Below, piece after piece: positions 24,955-37,210 of a DNA stretch of 64,000 nt (position 1 is the stretch's first letter; each line of letters begins with the position of its first letter). Made by a program: the position numbers and the translations under genes. The notes under the pieces are model-generated. The model saw only the letters and a program-made list of their open reading frames with translations, was not told where the DNA came from and did no database searches. The stretch covers positions 124,001 to 188,000 of the forward strand of contig WHVD01000141.1 of the NCBI GenBank assembly GCA_015178975.1, given 5' to 3'. Origin of the DNA: Hysterangium stoloniferum (Eukaryota > Basidiomycota > Agaricomycetes > Hysterangiales > Hysterangiaceae).

Positions 24955-27900
24955 AGGAAAAGATGTACATGCCTAGATTACACATATAGTTACTGCCATT
25001 GCTCGGGGCGTATTAGTCCCTCCTTCGAGAGCTGTTTGTTCTTAGAGAAGAGCGAGAAGTATCGTATTATCCTGGTCGACGAGCTCTCATTGGGATGAAT
25101 GCAAGAAACGATGAATCTATTATACATAATATTGGAGTCGGCGTAGAAGATATGTCTAGCATGAGGATGTTTAAAAAGAAAAGTCAGATTTCATGGCCAG
25201 AACACCTTGGAGGAAAATGGTTCAAGGGATAATAGTAAAATCGACGTTTGAATGTTCTATTTGGTCAGGTATTGGGTGGCGGTCTAAGGACAGCTAGCCT
25301 GGCAATAGGAAGGGGCTAATCAGTGCTAGTATGCCCTCTGGGTCGGTAAGAAACTCACGGCACTTCTTGCCTTCCGCCGCCCTGCTCCAGCATAATTGCA
25401 ACAATGACTCTGCCCTGTATGTGAATGTCAGCTGGGATTCGGACATAGGCATATATAACTGAGTGGTTTACGTCTTGCAAGGGCGGGTAAACGGCTTCGA
25501 CAATAGCCGTTTGTAGGCCTTGGGTCCTCGCATTGAGGAAAGCGACTCTTGCGCCTACTGCGGGTAGTACCTAAGCATAGAGTAAGGCAATATACGATAC
25601 CAAGGTGTCAGTTGACGGTCACCATTACATTTGCTGCCATGGGAGAATTCTAATGGTGCAGTGATATTAGACATTCGTGTTATAGTGCATTTTATATTTA
25701 AAGTAAATAGAAGGCCACGATTGCTATCCATAGACGAAGCCTAGAGTCGTCGTTGGAGCCGCACGATAGTGAAATGGGGTCTGTCCTATTTCAGAGATGG
25801 AAACCTTCGGTTTCACGGACTTAAGCCACAACATCCCATCATAATCGAGCTTCCGGGTGGTTGCCATTAAAAGGCTGGAGCAGCATGAAGAGACACAGGG
25901 CTATGACGCTGGCTTGCAGTGATCCCTTGAGCGGCCAGTAGCCAAGATTACGATTGGCTCAGCTCTACGGCCGCCAGTAGGAGAAGCAACGTGGAGGGAC
26001 CTGTGTTGTGCCCACCGAGATCTTGTGGAAGTGTTGCCCGTCATGTAAAGCACCCTAAATCTACTGTTAAAGTACTAACTGAACGAAAGCCGATCTTTCG
26101 AAGGATGGCCACGTGTTCAGGGAAAGAAAGGCACAGAGAACGAGGTTGAAATGTATAGAATCGATAAGGGCTAGGGGCTTGACTAAAAAAATCCCTGTCT
26201 CAAAGTAAAACGCCATCGGCAATGATCAAAGCCATCCGCTGGAAGTGGGAAGTGAAATCGGAGGGAATGGTTTCAGGTTCAATAATCGGTGTTGATCGGC
26301 ATCAATAAACAAACAGTCGGGGTGTTCGACCCTTAGATCTTCCAGTAAGAATGGAATGGAAGGGTAAAAGGTTGTGACGTAAAGTGGTCAGTGAATTGAT
26401 TCGCACGAGTGGACCGACCGTGTGACTGACCCGAGACCATGAACCGCTTTGAGCATTGTTCTTTATTCGATGTAAATCGATGAATAATATTCAAAGGAAA
26501 CTCTTTATGCGGCTTACGTATCACCTGATTTAATGTTTCCACCGAGTCCAAGCGCCAGTCTACGCAAACAAATCCAAGCCATCGACCCGTTGAGCGGCAG
26601 AACATAATATCGGACAACTCACATATTCATTAATGGCGATCCGTATCACGGTCAGTGCTACCTATATACTATTAGTGGTGTGTACGAGAATAGATACGCG
26701 TATCATTCACAGCTCTTCGAATTAGAATGCCTTCGGAGGCAGGAGCCTCACTGTGGCCAGTGACACTCTAGGGAGGGTTAAGCTATCAATTGCACATAGC
26801 AATTTACAGCACATCGTTTGTGCGACATAGTAAACCACTAGAAAAACTAATTAGCATGCTAAAAGGCGCAGCGGATAAATTGACAATGATTCGTACGTTC
26901 TAATCGTCCATATTAACCGAAGAATGCTGAAACAATCTTCAGACCGTTTCCTGAGAGCCATAGTCTCTGTGCCAGCAGTGAAGAAAGGTTTCATAAGTAT
27001 CTTCAGAATTCATTATGAATTTGCGGCCATAAAAAATTTTTTTGGGGCTTCTGAGTCATGGACATTTCATGTTGAACTTGTTCATCATTTCTTGATAAAG
27101 CAACTGTCACGATGACATCCCCAATTTGCCCATCCGTTCACTGACGCCACTGACATGGGTGGTCAGGTTCTGTGGGTATGTGAATATCGCTATTATGATA
27201 TAATACCATCTGACAAGACGCATGCCCCACTCAGAGAACTCGCAGAGTCGCCATCTTGAAGACTTTCACATCCAACATCGTATATATTCTATGACATTAT
27301 CCTCTTAATCATGTTACCACCCGATGAAAATTGTCGCAGGTGAAGATGATCAACGTACCATCTTCCGAGACCCATCCGCCGGGCGCACCCACATGAAGTA
27401 TGCTGAAAAATGTCGCGGAAAGCCACGAAACCCTGCTTCTAAAGTGGCCACCGATGAGGTTATTCTCCTGACTTCATTTAGGAGAATTGTATACCATGAA
27501 ACCTTCCTACCACCATCGCCAGTGGAGCGGTACCTGGGAAGTTTTGTACCTCCGACTGTGAGTTTAACGTTTCAAACCTTCAGTCTCTTATAAAATCTGG
27601 TAACGTACACAAGGAACTGGGCCTCCGACATTTCTTGTTACACTTTGGCGAAAGCCGAACTTAAGTCAGAGATGGGTATATCTGACTTGACACTCTGCAA
27701 ACAAGGTTCTATTCGGTGAATAAGACTGAACCATAATCGCAACGTCCAAGTTCGCAACGGCTGGACTGCTTCCTCTGTTGATACTGGCTGATCGAAGTCA
27801 GCTGTGACGATACGCTATGATAACCGACGACGTACAAGTCCGGAACGATCGTTTTGAGGTTGTGGTGAATTTCAGGTGCTGAAGACGGTCGGGAATCTTC

Positions 27901-28415
27901 GCCAACGAGTTCTGTATATGTTTCCGGCTCTTCTCCATTCTCCATTCACCTCTTTTGATGCTTATACCGCAATTATAGAGGCTGAAAGGCCATACTTTTC
28001 CGCTTCGTCATGAATCTCATGAAGTTGATTTTAAAAACGAAAGCTGAAATTCAGCCTTATTGACGCCTTGGATCTCAGATAAATACACTCGAGGTTTGAC
28101 CGTTTTCGGCGATGATGAGGACGCTGCTGCACACATCCAAGGCTTTCAAGTTATGCACCGCAATCTAAGGGTCCATCGGAAGATTCAAATATTGAAATTT
28201 GAGCCATAGTTATTATGAGAGAAGTCGTATAATACCAAAGTCTCAATACGTTTGACGACCTTTGTCATATTACTAGGTGCGGAGATTCAAGTCGACTCCA
28301 TGATCCTTTTGCTACTCAGTTTCCCTCATATGAATCTTCAACAGCCTTCTAAAGTCTCATTGCAGATAAATGTTCTTTCGTACCCGACGCTAAGCTTATC
28401 CTGCTAGAACACGTG
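24955..28415 (-). repeat. Right arm of a large imperfect inverted repeat
   Basis: Reverse-complement counterpart of 20597-24440. The paired coordinates sum to about 49,010-49,050 outside the left-arm duplication and about 49,394-49,428 inside it, as expected for one inverted repeat with one large indel. Outer similarity fades at about 28415, where a TCCTGCTAG block pairs with CTAGACCAGCAGGA near 20600. No intact gene is visible in either arm. Confidence 0.85.
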
Positions 28416-28681
28416 AACTATCGCGGCGATTCCCAGGCTCGGAATTTGCGTCGCAAGAACATCTAGTCATTCTGAACCCGTTCTACGTTGCACACCACAC
28501 CACGCAGCGTACTCTAGAAAACCTATCACTCTCATCCCCTTGGATAGGAGAAAAAGGCTAGGTAACGGGCGATACTACATTTTTAGCCCCCTAGGGAAGC
28601 CATAATCGACAGGGGTTGGAGGCTAGAATTCTGCTCCTGATTAGTTGCCATTCCAGAATCCAATTCAACAAGATCCTGACG

Positions 28682-29809
28682 ATGGAAGACACACGACAAC
28701 CAGCCGTGGGAATAGCATTGGAGGAGTCTATTGCTTCCTCACCAATATATCCTCCTGAAATCTCCATTTTCATGGGAACTCACATAGACCCTTTCAAGTT
28801 GTCACGCAACACCGCAGAACGCATTTCTTTTCTTCATCTCAAGAGCGAGCTGATGTGAGTTCGCACAAGATAAGAGCTATGAATCCTTAACAGGGATTGA
28901 AACGAGTTTCTAGGGATAACAGTGGTGGTTTTTTTATGTCTGTTGCCACTGTAGGTTAAATGGGTGCCTCCGCACAAATGCTAAATCGAGCAGACATAGC
29001 TCCTGAAGAGATGAATATTCATATACCATTGTATCGATCACCACTACCATGTTCCCCTTTCAATCTCATCTTCAGACAGGTGGGATGTCTAACAGAATAA
29101 ATCGTCACCAACGTACTAGGACCGTGGAGTTTGACATGGATACTCACATATTACTATATGTAAGAATGATTCCGTCATGTTTGCAAACTATTCTTACTAA
29201 AATTAGGCATTGTCAAGATGTGCTCCCTCCGTTGTTTGCCACCTGAACTTGAAGTAAAGTAAACATTGGTCATTCAGGGGACAGCTGGGTGAACTTCGTG
29301 CCTTTCTCACAAGCTCTGTGAAATTGAAATCCTTTGACATTGGGAGATCTTTTGCGTCTTTGGCACATATTCTGCCTGGTTGTTGTATTAAATATGTCGT
29401 CATACACGTGTGTGAGTACGATTGCGATGAGAGGCCGCGTGGCGAGGCTCGCTGGCCAGTTAGACCCAGGCAAGTGAACTCGACCATCAACGAACTTTCA
29501 TCTTATGACTGGGTTTGGATAGATTATTTTGGCACACACGTGGACAAGATATTATTTCATGTCACCCAGGCAGCGCCATCTTTTATTAGGGCATCACTTA
29601 TATTGTGGCCTTATCCACCATTGTATATTATTATGGCACGCCTTCTTCGCCCTAATACCCCCTCCCAGCCTACCAAAAAGCACGGGGAGCTGGACTCAAA
29701 TACTCATACCAAGCAACTCGTAGTGACTAAAAGTAGGAATGGTTACAAAGCATTCCCGAATTGCGAATTTCAAGAGCGGTCTGGGCGCCCCCTGATCAAG
29801 AACGGATGA
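28682..29809 (+). CDS. Unidentified spliced gene or gene relic
   Basis: I do not recognise the family. Exon-like segments with plausible splice sites line up on the plus strand. 28682-28854 starts with ATG, contains YPPEISIFMGTHIDPFKLS, and ends at a GTGAGT donor. About 29063-29159 ends at a GTAAGA donor. About 29207-29809 is nearly continuous and protein-like, with KGQLGELRAFLTSSVKLKS and YDWVWIDYFGTHVDKI-type segments. Joining the last part needs either a 24-bp intron (29249-29272), shorter than any other here, or a frameshift. That suggests decay. The leucine-spaced composition recalls F-box/LRR-like mushroom proteins, which is only an impression. The gene lies between the large inverted repeat and the Dpb4-like gene. 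Confidence 0.35.
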
Positions 29810-30689
29810 GTTCCGAAGATGTATTGTCGGAGACGAGCTGAGGCATGCCGGACGCTCAGAGAGAAGATGGCATTAGATTCTGTGAAAGTGACTGATAGCT
29901 AATAGGACACGTGCGCATTAATCTGTGAATTTGAAGTTCTATGTTGGTCGAATGCATATAATATGAAATGATATGTGCTTCTCTACAGCACGGGGGACTC
30001 TTTGGTAAATAATGGAAAGGTATGGGAAGCTTGTTACCAGATAGTAGCACAGATGGTCTATCGAACACTGGCCATTTTGGAAGGAGACTCACGTGTGGCC
30101 ACAGGAAGAGAACGTGGCAAGATTGCCCCGCTCTTCTTCTTCTCGCAGGGAGCTCTCATTTAGACTCGAGACTCGAAATGGACAAGGCCGATTCAGACGG
30201 TGATAAAAGTGGCTAATCTAAGTTAAAGTTGATACACCCCCAAGTGGCGCTACATCGCACTCAGGTTAGAAATGTTATAACTGCATAAAGATCGGTTGCG
30301 GATCGATGCTATGGTAAATTATCTTTTGCCATATGGCTGTTTCTCCTCACATTTAATACTCGTTTAAATTTCACCAACAATGAGATGAAAGTTGAACATC
30401 AAGCCTTCGAATGCAACGATTCACTATCAGCAGATTTTAAAATAATTTCATTAGTAAAATTTGTAGGTATTATCGTACATAGGGAATTCATACTTTTTAA
30501 CTGAAGCTTTATTAACATAATATTTCAGTCACATTATTAATGTTCTAGACAGCTGAACCAGTGGGCCGAGGGGGGTGGCACTGGATATCTCATCGCTGCT
30601 GCTAAGTATGAATATTTATGCTGAAAAATCAAATAAACACAAATTTCAAAGTCAGCTTGGATTCACCACTTCAGTTTGTTCGGTGACTA
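29810..30689. other. Intergenic region before the Dpb4-like gene
   Basis: No gene recognised. A frame at 29975-30163 looks somewhat protein-like but lacks splice partners. Base content becomes AT-rich from 30300 to 30560, as expected for a promoter region. Confidence 0.45.
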
Positions 30690-31441
30690 ATGCCACGAAG
30701 ACCTGCCGCAGAGACAACAGGTCCAGCACCTTCTGCGTCTCAGAGCCAACAAGATGCCAGTTCGGAAGGAATTGAAGATATTGAACTGCCTCGCATGATT
30801 GTAGCGCAGCTTGCCAAGTCTTCAGTACGTACCTCCTGAATTTGTAAAGACTCATGTTCAACAAAGGACGCTGTGTAGCTTCCGACAGATGTCGGATTTG
30901 ATGATGATACAATTACTGCACTCATAAAGGGGTCTACCGTCTTTATCAATTATTTAAGTCAGTAACACTATTGCTGTCGAGTGAACGAACTGACGGGTAC
31001 ATAGCTGCAGCGTTAGTCATCACATGTGATGCTTTGAACGGTCATTTACCCTTAATAGTGCTCAAGAGATTGCTGCATCACGAGCGCACAAGACCATATC
31101 TGGCGCAGACGTATTGAAGGCACTTGAAGCTTTAGAGTTTAGCGATCTTGCGGGATCATTGCAGGGGGAATTGGATGGTGCGTGGCCTCTTATCGGTCAT
31201 TGTGAGAACTAATGCCATAACTGTTGATACAGTTTTTCGCCAAGCCCATAAAGGAGAGAAGTCCAAAAGTAAAGTAGCACCAGAATCAAAAGGAAGGAAG
31301 GATTCCATTTCTAAATCTGGGGCTCCATCGGTGGGAGCAACCCTTGGAACCCCAAACAATATTCAAATCGACAACCCACCTGTTGTTGAGCGGAACGCAT
31401 CTCCTGTATCCCCCGACATTGAAATGCATGATGCTACATGA
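30690..31441 (+). CDS. DPB4: DNA polymerase epsilon / chromatin histone-fold subunit, Dpb4 (POLE3)-like
   Basis: Four exons join in frame: 30690-30824, 30879-30961, 31059-31177 and 31233-31441, giving 181 residues, with GT-AG introns of 54, 97 and 55 bp. The histone fold starts at IEDIELPRMIVAQLAKS and continues through DDDTITALIKGSTVFINYLS and AHKTISGADVLKALEALEFSD. This is the CBFD/NF-YB type of fold found in Dpb4 and POLE3. A charged Lys/Ser-rich and acidic tail (KGEKSKSK onward) follows, as is usual. In yeast the protein pairs with Dpb3 in polymerase epsilon and is shared with an ISW2-type remodeller. The fold is one residue short at the exon 2/3 junction compared with what I expect, so that acceptor could differ by a codon. 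No stop or frameshift is seen. The family call is good; the exact subunit is inferred from the motif order. Confidence 0.8.
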
Positions 31442-32630
31442 TTCATTCGCTTGAGGTCACTGTTTTACGTCCAGTTTATATTACAGTTAACTGTAACACG
31501 TCGCATATCTTATACGCCCTAATTGTAGATCAGTCACATTATCGGACTTTCCAACATTGTTTTTCTATATTACGTGACCGACCCTATTGCGTTTACTTCT
31601 TGCGGTGCCACAGAACGACTGATCGCTCAGATCAATGCGGATTTTGCCACCAACAAGAATTTGTAGCGTCTCTCGCATCGCTCATTAAGGGTAATCGACG
31701 CGGTCGCACTCTCGCTTACCCCGTTTTCAGCATACCCATTCCGTTCTAGACCTAGTTTTTTTTTAGAAGCAGGGGATCGACTCTACAACAGAGGGAGTGT
31801 GCCTTAGGGATTCGTCTCCTCGGAGGATATATTTATGACATTGCCATCATAATAACAATGAGATTTCCCTAGCCTGCCAGAGGTGAATATCAACAATCCT
31901 TCATTGGTTGACCCAGTGCCCATACTAATTAGGATAACATTGGCTTCATAATTTTTTAGAGTTTATTAGCATGTCTCATCCTTTGTTGCGATAATGCACG
32001 CTGTGGAAGTAGCACACTCTCGCTCAAAGACCTTTCCGGATCGGTCGCCTTTTCGACTTTTAACTCATTAACTCAAAACTCTCTATTACGCCGGCATTGA
32101 TACTTTCAACTTGGCGCATTATATGAAGCCTTTGGCGAACTGGAATGTAATGAGACACGATCTACACATGATACTTAGATGGTGTACCTCGGGTGGGTGG
32201 CGCACCCATGATGCACGCCATGACCCTATCCTCTGAAGACACCACATTCGGCTTCGCTTTGCAAACGTGACTGTGGCTGTCTCTTTTCATTGCTAATGTG
32301 GTGTTCCCGCGTCTTTTTTCGATTCTACACTTCATGAGTCGCCGTTTCTTTGATCACACCAATCTAGACTAGTGCTATGATGAATGTGCAGATCCTATGA
32401 AATATATTGTGTCGCAAATCAGCTTCATCTTAACCTGCACCTCACGTCTACCTCAGTTTTAACAACCAATAATCGTTGAATAACAAATGTATTTACTAAA
32501 ATAAAACACGGAAACGATGGAATAGATGGATGCACACTTCAGTTTGTATTCTTGAATAAAGACCAGCAGTATTCAACAAAAGTTAAATAAATAAAAATCT
32601 AAGGCATCGCCCACAGTGTTGATTTTGAAG
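31442..32630. other. Convergent intergenic region
   Basis: This lies between the 3' ends of the Dpb4-like gene (plus) and the first N-acetyltransferase (minus). I see no coding signal. AT-rich sequence with AATAAA-like motifs near 32500-32600 suits 3' ends on both sides. Confidence 0.5.
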
Positions 32631-33731
32631 TCAATTGACGGGTAATGATTGAAACGCCGCAGGTGTGTTTTCAATATATTCGATTTCTGTTTCTTCGATT
32701 ATGATCCCAAATACGTCTCGGAGTATCTGAATTCGCTCCTTTTCGGTATTGAATTCCATTATGGGTTCTGCATGGGTACCGATTTTCTTCAGTACTTTGT
32801 TTCCCATAAGCATGAATCTTCCCAAGAGCGCTCCGTTTGGGCCAGCGGTGTCTGTGGCAAAGAAACGTAGGCAAACAACGTTGTTTTTGAACACCGGAGG
32901 GGGGCGAGCACAAAAATTTTGTGAGTATGCAATCCAATCACTCGGGGGTGTCTCAGTTTCTGAGAAACTGTAGAGTGTCGACCAATTGGGCTGGTCTGAC
33001 CCGCAGCGGTATTCCAATGCCCATTCAACACCCAAGACCGACGAATCTGAATCACTTGCTTGTGCGATGCGATGCTCTTCTGGGGGAGCTGCGCCTGAGG
33101 CCGTTTGTCCTACCTCGAGGAGGAGCGGATGCACAAGGCACGATCTACCGAAAGCGGTGTCAACCAGGTATGTTGTTTGGGTATTTCCCGGCGATCCTCC
33201 CCCAAATTGCACGAGAATGCACAGATGCGAGGGAACAGAAAAAGTCCGAGGTTTCTCTGTTGGAGGACTCAGATTAACCCTTCCTGATACTGCAATAGCT
33301 CTACAGTTGGTTCAGGCTATAGGGAGGAACACCTGTCGGTACTGTTGAGCAGCTTACCTGTAGCCCAGTCCCCGTAGCATTCCCATCAAAAGGCCATTAA
33401 GACCATAACACAAAGAGCCGCCTTTCTTCTGTTCTACGAGCCGCTGATAAATGGGCTGTGGACTAGCATCTATATCATGATCTGCGTCGCTGACAGTATT
33501 GAAACATGAGTTCACATGTTAAAGTTGCAGTGATTTTGTATGAATGACTCACTAATGTAGAGGAGTATTTTCAAAGGGAAAGGTGAGAAGGTGCTGCCTG
33601 ATCAGACAATCTAAAGCTCCGAGGTTGGGTATAAATGAAGCTACGTCTGCTGGAAAGCCAATTATTTCCAAATACTTTTGGACTTGAGTTGGAGAGTAAA
33701 GAGCTGGTAGGTCCGCTTTGATTGTGAACAT
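32631..33731 (-). CDS. Arylamine N-acetyltransferase, copy 1
   Basis: Minus strand, three exons: 33731-33553, 33489-33358 and 33300-32631, giving 326 residues, with GT-AG introns of 63 and 57 bp. Exon lengths 179 and 132 equal those of the paralogue at 37211-38292, which supports the model. The N-terminus has a YLEIIGF segment and FPFENT. The catalytic triad of the family is present: Cys87 in GGSLCYGLNG, His129 in VPSHLCILV and Asp151 in YLVDTAFG. These enzymes transfer acetyl from acetyl-CoA to arylamines and hydrazines by a cysteine ping-pong mechanism in the cytosol. In some fungi, such as Fusarium, they detoxify plant-derived amines. The canonical VDVGFG is VDTAFG here, so substrate choice may differ. 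The start is the first in-frame ATG with matching paralogue length. Confidence 0.88.
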
Positions 33732-36349
33732 GCCGTCGGGCGGAGCGATGTTCTCTGATATTCTTTTACATACTTCTTCCCTGTCAAGATTAAGTAGGTT
33801 AAAAAGGCGCTACACGCTGTCAATCCAGTGCGATCCAAGCTCATAGCCGAATTCAAAGCATACGTTTTGAAAGATTTGCAGCTGTCTATCCATTCTGTTC
33901 ATTCTGCGACGTTGACTTACGTGGGTAAAATATAGGCAGTAAATCTCACGCGTCTTAATAACAATGAAAGTCGACAACGTCAACTAGTCCATTTAATTGG
34001 AGATAAGCATCTTGTTAAAGAGGGGTAAGGTGTTGTCGTGCTGTGAGTGATCAAGTGTTTGATAACTAAATCTATGCGGATATTCTTGGGCTTTCACTCA
34101 TATCTTAAATACATGGAATAATTACTTGACATATGAACAATACCCAACAATTATTGCTTCTCCAAGTGCCATAGACCTTTTTAACATAAGTACCCATCTA
34201 CCCCAGTTCCATGTGACCATGTGTAACCCGCAAGTAAGGATTGGGGATGTTGCATGAGAAATTCACATGCTCAAGAGCATTATTGTACCCGAACACTTAT
34301 CATTATGAAGGTATTTTAACGCACGATGAAGATTCCTCATGGATTCTTCGAAGTTCAAGACAGATAATGACATCACTCCAATCATAAGAAGATCTCGACA
34401 ATGGACTTCCAACACAAAATATTGGGGGCTAATATTCAATAAATAGAATGTAGTAGTAAGGGAGAGCACAAAGGACATACTAGTCTAAGGGATGCGAAAA
34501 AATTCTATATATCTCAATGTGGTCAGACAGGGCATCAACATGTAGGAAAAATCATTTTACTGATGAAGGAGAGACCGGGTAGGCTTAGCAAACATTAAGT
34601 GAGCAAATAATGCATCCTCGTATTATAAGAGCGAATCGCAAACTGGCGGCGGAATTCCATCTATCCGAGCCCCTTCATCAGGAAAAGGTCAAATGACTAG
34701 ACAGGCTACAGTGGCCCGGGTAGAGGTTATAACTCACTTGGCAAGTCCCCTTTATCCAAACCTTCATTGTTAGGACCCCCGAGTCCCAAAAAGTCCCTGC
34801 ATTTTTCATTGCAAACTTAAAAGCCCATACTATTTACCAATTGGTAAATATAATAATAATATAAGCAAGGCCTCTTCGAAGGCTCCATCATATTCCAGAA
34901 TAACGAGTCATCGGCTCATCAATGCCATGTAGTAGGAGCGGCAAATCAATTTCCCACATCCGAAATGTTGGTAAATATAGTATTTATTTACGTAGCCAAA
35001 CTAGCGAACACTCATAGATTGGAGTAAGGATATCAACCATTATGAATTCCCAGGAAGGTCTTATTAAATGAAATCTAGTTAAAAGCGATCGAAGACTATA
35101 ATTGCATTTGGCTGGTTGCATCAGAGTTATATGCGAAGGTTCGCTGCGCACCATGTCATGAGGCAGCATCGTCAGTAGTCAATTATGAGTGCCGAAGTTT
35201 TATGTGCGCGGATGGGTTGACACTGGTGAGCCCCGACCAGTCTAAAATGTATTCAACTTAAGGGAATCCTGTTGAAGTTGAAGTGTTGATCACAGTCGTA
35301 CAGCGTGGCGCTGAAAGATTAGTGGAGGAGAGACCGACGCATGCTCGAGGTATTCAGGGGATCCTACCAAGCGTGAGCACAGTGGCCTATTATGAGAATA
35401 GATCGATTGCCTGTTTAAATGCTCGTTGGCGAGAAGGAGGGTAGATAATGCCCGTCTCATCCCACTTTGAAGTCGAGTAAAAATGATGACCAAATGAGAG
35501 TCTTTGAAGATCAATCGGGCATGTTATCTAAACGTAGTGGGCACGTCATTATAAAACTTATAGGACTACGAAGACAGAGAAATCAGCATGGGCGGGGGAA
35601 TCACGGTCACAGCCTCAGGGACTTAACCGGAGTCCAAAATCCATATAAAACCAGATAGAGCTGAGGATCGTGCGAACTGATGGATAAACTTTATAGTCAA
35701 TCAACATCGAACAAAAAGATTACCGGTGGTCTGACCAAAACGCTGGTTCGGAGCAAATAGCGCCGAGGCTCAGCCACATCCAATCTCCGGGTGAGTGGGC
35801 GAGTGCAAATTGAGACCCAATGCACCTTTATAGCTGACCCACTCAAAATATTATTATGTATATGATTCTCCCAGATATTCCTGCGAAGTCGCTGTCACTA
35901 GTGATCAATGTATCATATGCTTATAACGCCTCAATTACACCATGGCCTGTATTACGAGAGTTGAGGCTTCAAGTACACAGCACTTCTTTGAGTGCTTGAG
36001 ACGCACGCACTGATTAAAAGTCCAAAAAGGCTCCTGAGCTGGGGAGACTTTATTTAGGAAAATGCATTTATTTCAAATGCTTAATTGAACTAGTTTTTAA
36101 CGTAACTTTGTACTTTTATTAGGAATATTATGGACTTAAAAAAGGCTTTGACACCTTCTTTAAACCGACTAAATACTCTCATGGCGTATATCTGTTTAAT
36201 GTTATATCCACGGGGTAATCGAATCTCTCAGATGATCTAGATGATTTAAATACCTGACGAGGCCCGGACAGCACTCCCATCTCATTTATGTGACATTCCA
36301 GCTCATGAATCCGTCCTCAGTCTATTCCCCACGCTGTCACTAATAAAAG
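33732..36349. other. Spacer between N-acetyltransferase copies
   Basis: Short frames only. Minus-strand frames at 34263-34478 and 34984-35169 are somewhat protein-like but have no motif I can name. No third intact acetyltransferase is hidden here; the first recognisable homology is the truncated copy from 36350. Confidence 0.5.
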
Positions 36350-36690
36350 GTTCACCGGTACCCCAAGGCCTGTAGCATTTCCAAAAATATACCGTTATGG
36401 CCGCAACACCAGGATCCGCCTTGACGTTCTTCTACAAGTCGGTTGTATGCAAATTGTGGATCTGTGTTCACTTCATTTGTTTCACTAACGAATCATCTGT
36501 ATGATAAATGTGGTGAGGTGGTGCTGAATCAAGTACTCGAAGTTCTTAAGTGAAATCAGGCTTTAGCGATACGGCATCTCTAAACAGGACAATCCTGTTC
36601 AGATATGCTTGAAAGTGTGCAGAGAATAGAAGGACGGTATACCATATTTAAAATGCATCATACCGTCAGTCAGATGTCAAATGTTAGAAT
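36350..36690 (-). pseudogene. Truncated arylamine N-acetyltransferase copy
   Basis: This closely matches the 5' half of the intact gene at 37926-38310, including the segment encoding the catalytic-cysteine region (GGSWCCGHNG). About 65 bp spanning the end of exon 1 (the PFENTR part) and intron 1 are deleted near 36487-36500. A 4-bp insertion lies in exon 1 near 36548. Exon 3, with the His and Asp of the triad, is absent. The copy is non-functional and seems to be a partial tandem duplication of its neighbour. Confidence 0.8.
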
Positions 36691-36699
36691 GAAGGCCAG

Positions 36700-37210
36700 C
36701 ACACAAGCTCTCGTGTTGTGAGGGAAAACCTCGGGTAAAAACATATATACATGCATCATGTATTGTATTCACCTACAACACGGCCAGTTTGTCGGCAACA
36801 CCCTTTCTTATCAATCACCGAATTCAAAAGCCCAAAGTGAAGGTCATCGAGAGCTAAGCACGCCGTAAAGCCCATTAGGATCCTTAATAGATTTAAAATC
36901 AACAAAGGACTGGCAAGTTCAACTTTCAAAGGGCGCCCTGGCTCCACTCAAAGGATCCTTTGAGTTTTTGGCTCCGGGGTTTTTTCCGATGTTATTGCGA
37001 ATTCCGAGATGGTATGAAAACTCAAAAGTGGAGAAATGCAGGAAGATACTAGTATATGCTTGCTTCCCAAAGTTGAGGATAAGTATGCTGCTAAATATTA
37101 GAGAGGCAGCCGATATTGTCATCGTCGCCATAACGAGGTTATAGCCTTAGTCCAAGTAATGATAGTTTCAAATAACCAATTGAATAAATCTAGTGAAGTT
37201 CCTGCCTACA
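36700..37210. other. Gap between pseudogene and N-acetyltransferase copy 2
   Basis: Minus-strand frames at 36756-36947 and 36919-37131 have no known motif. I see no gene here. Confidence 0.4.

Noticed and set aside
32921-33277. Plus-strand frame opposite the first acetyltransferase
   Set aside because: Antisense shadow of exon 3; the minus-strand gene has the catalytic residues and correct splicing.
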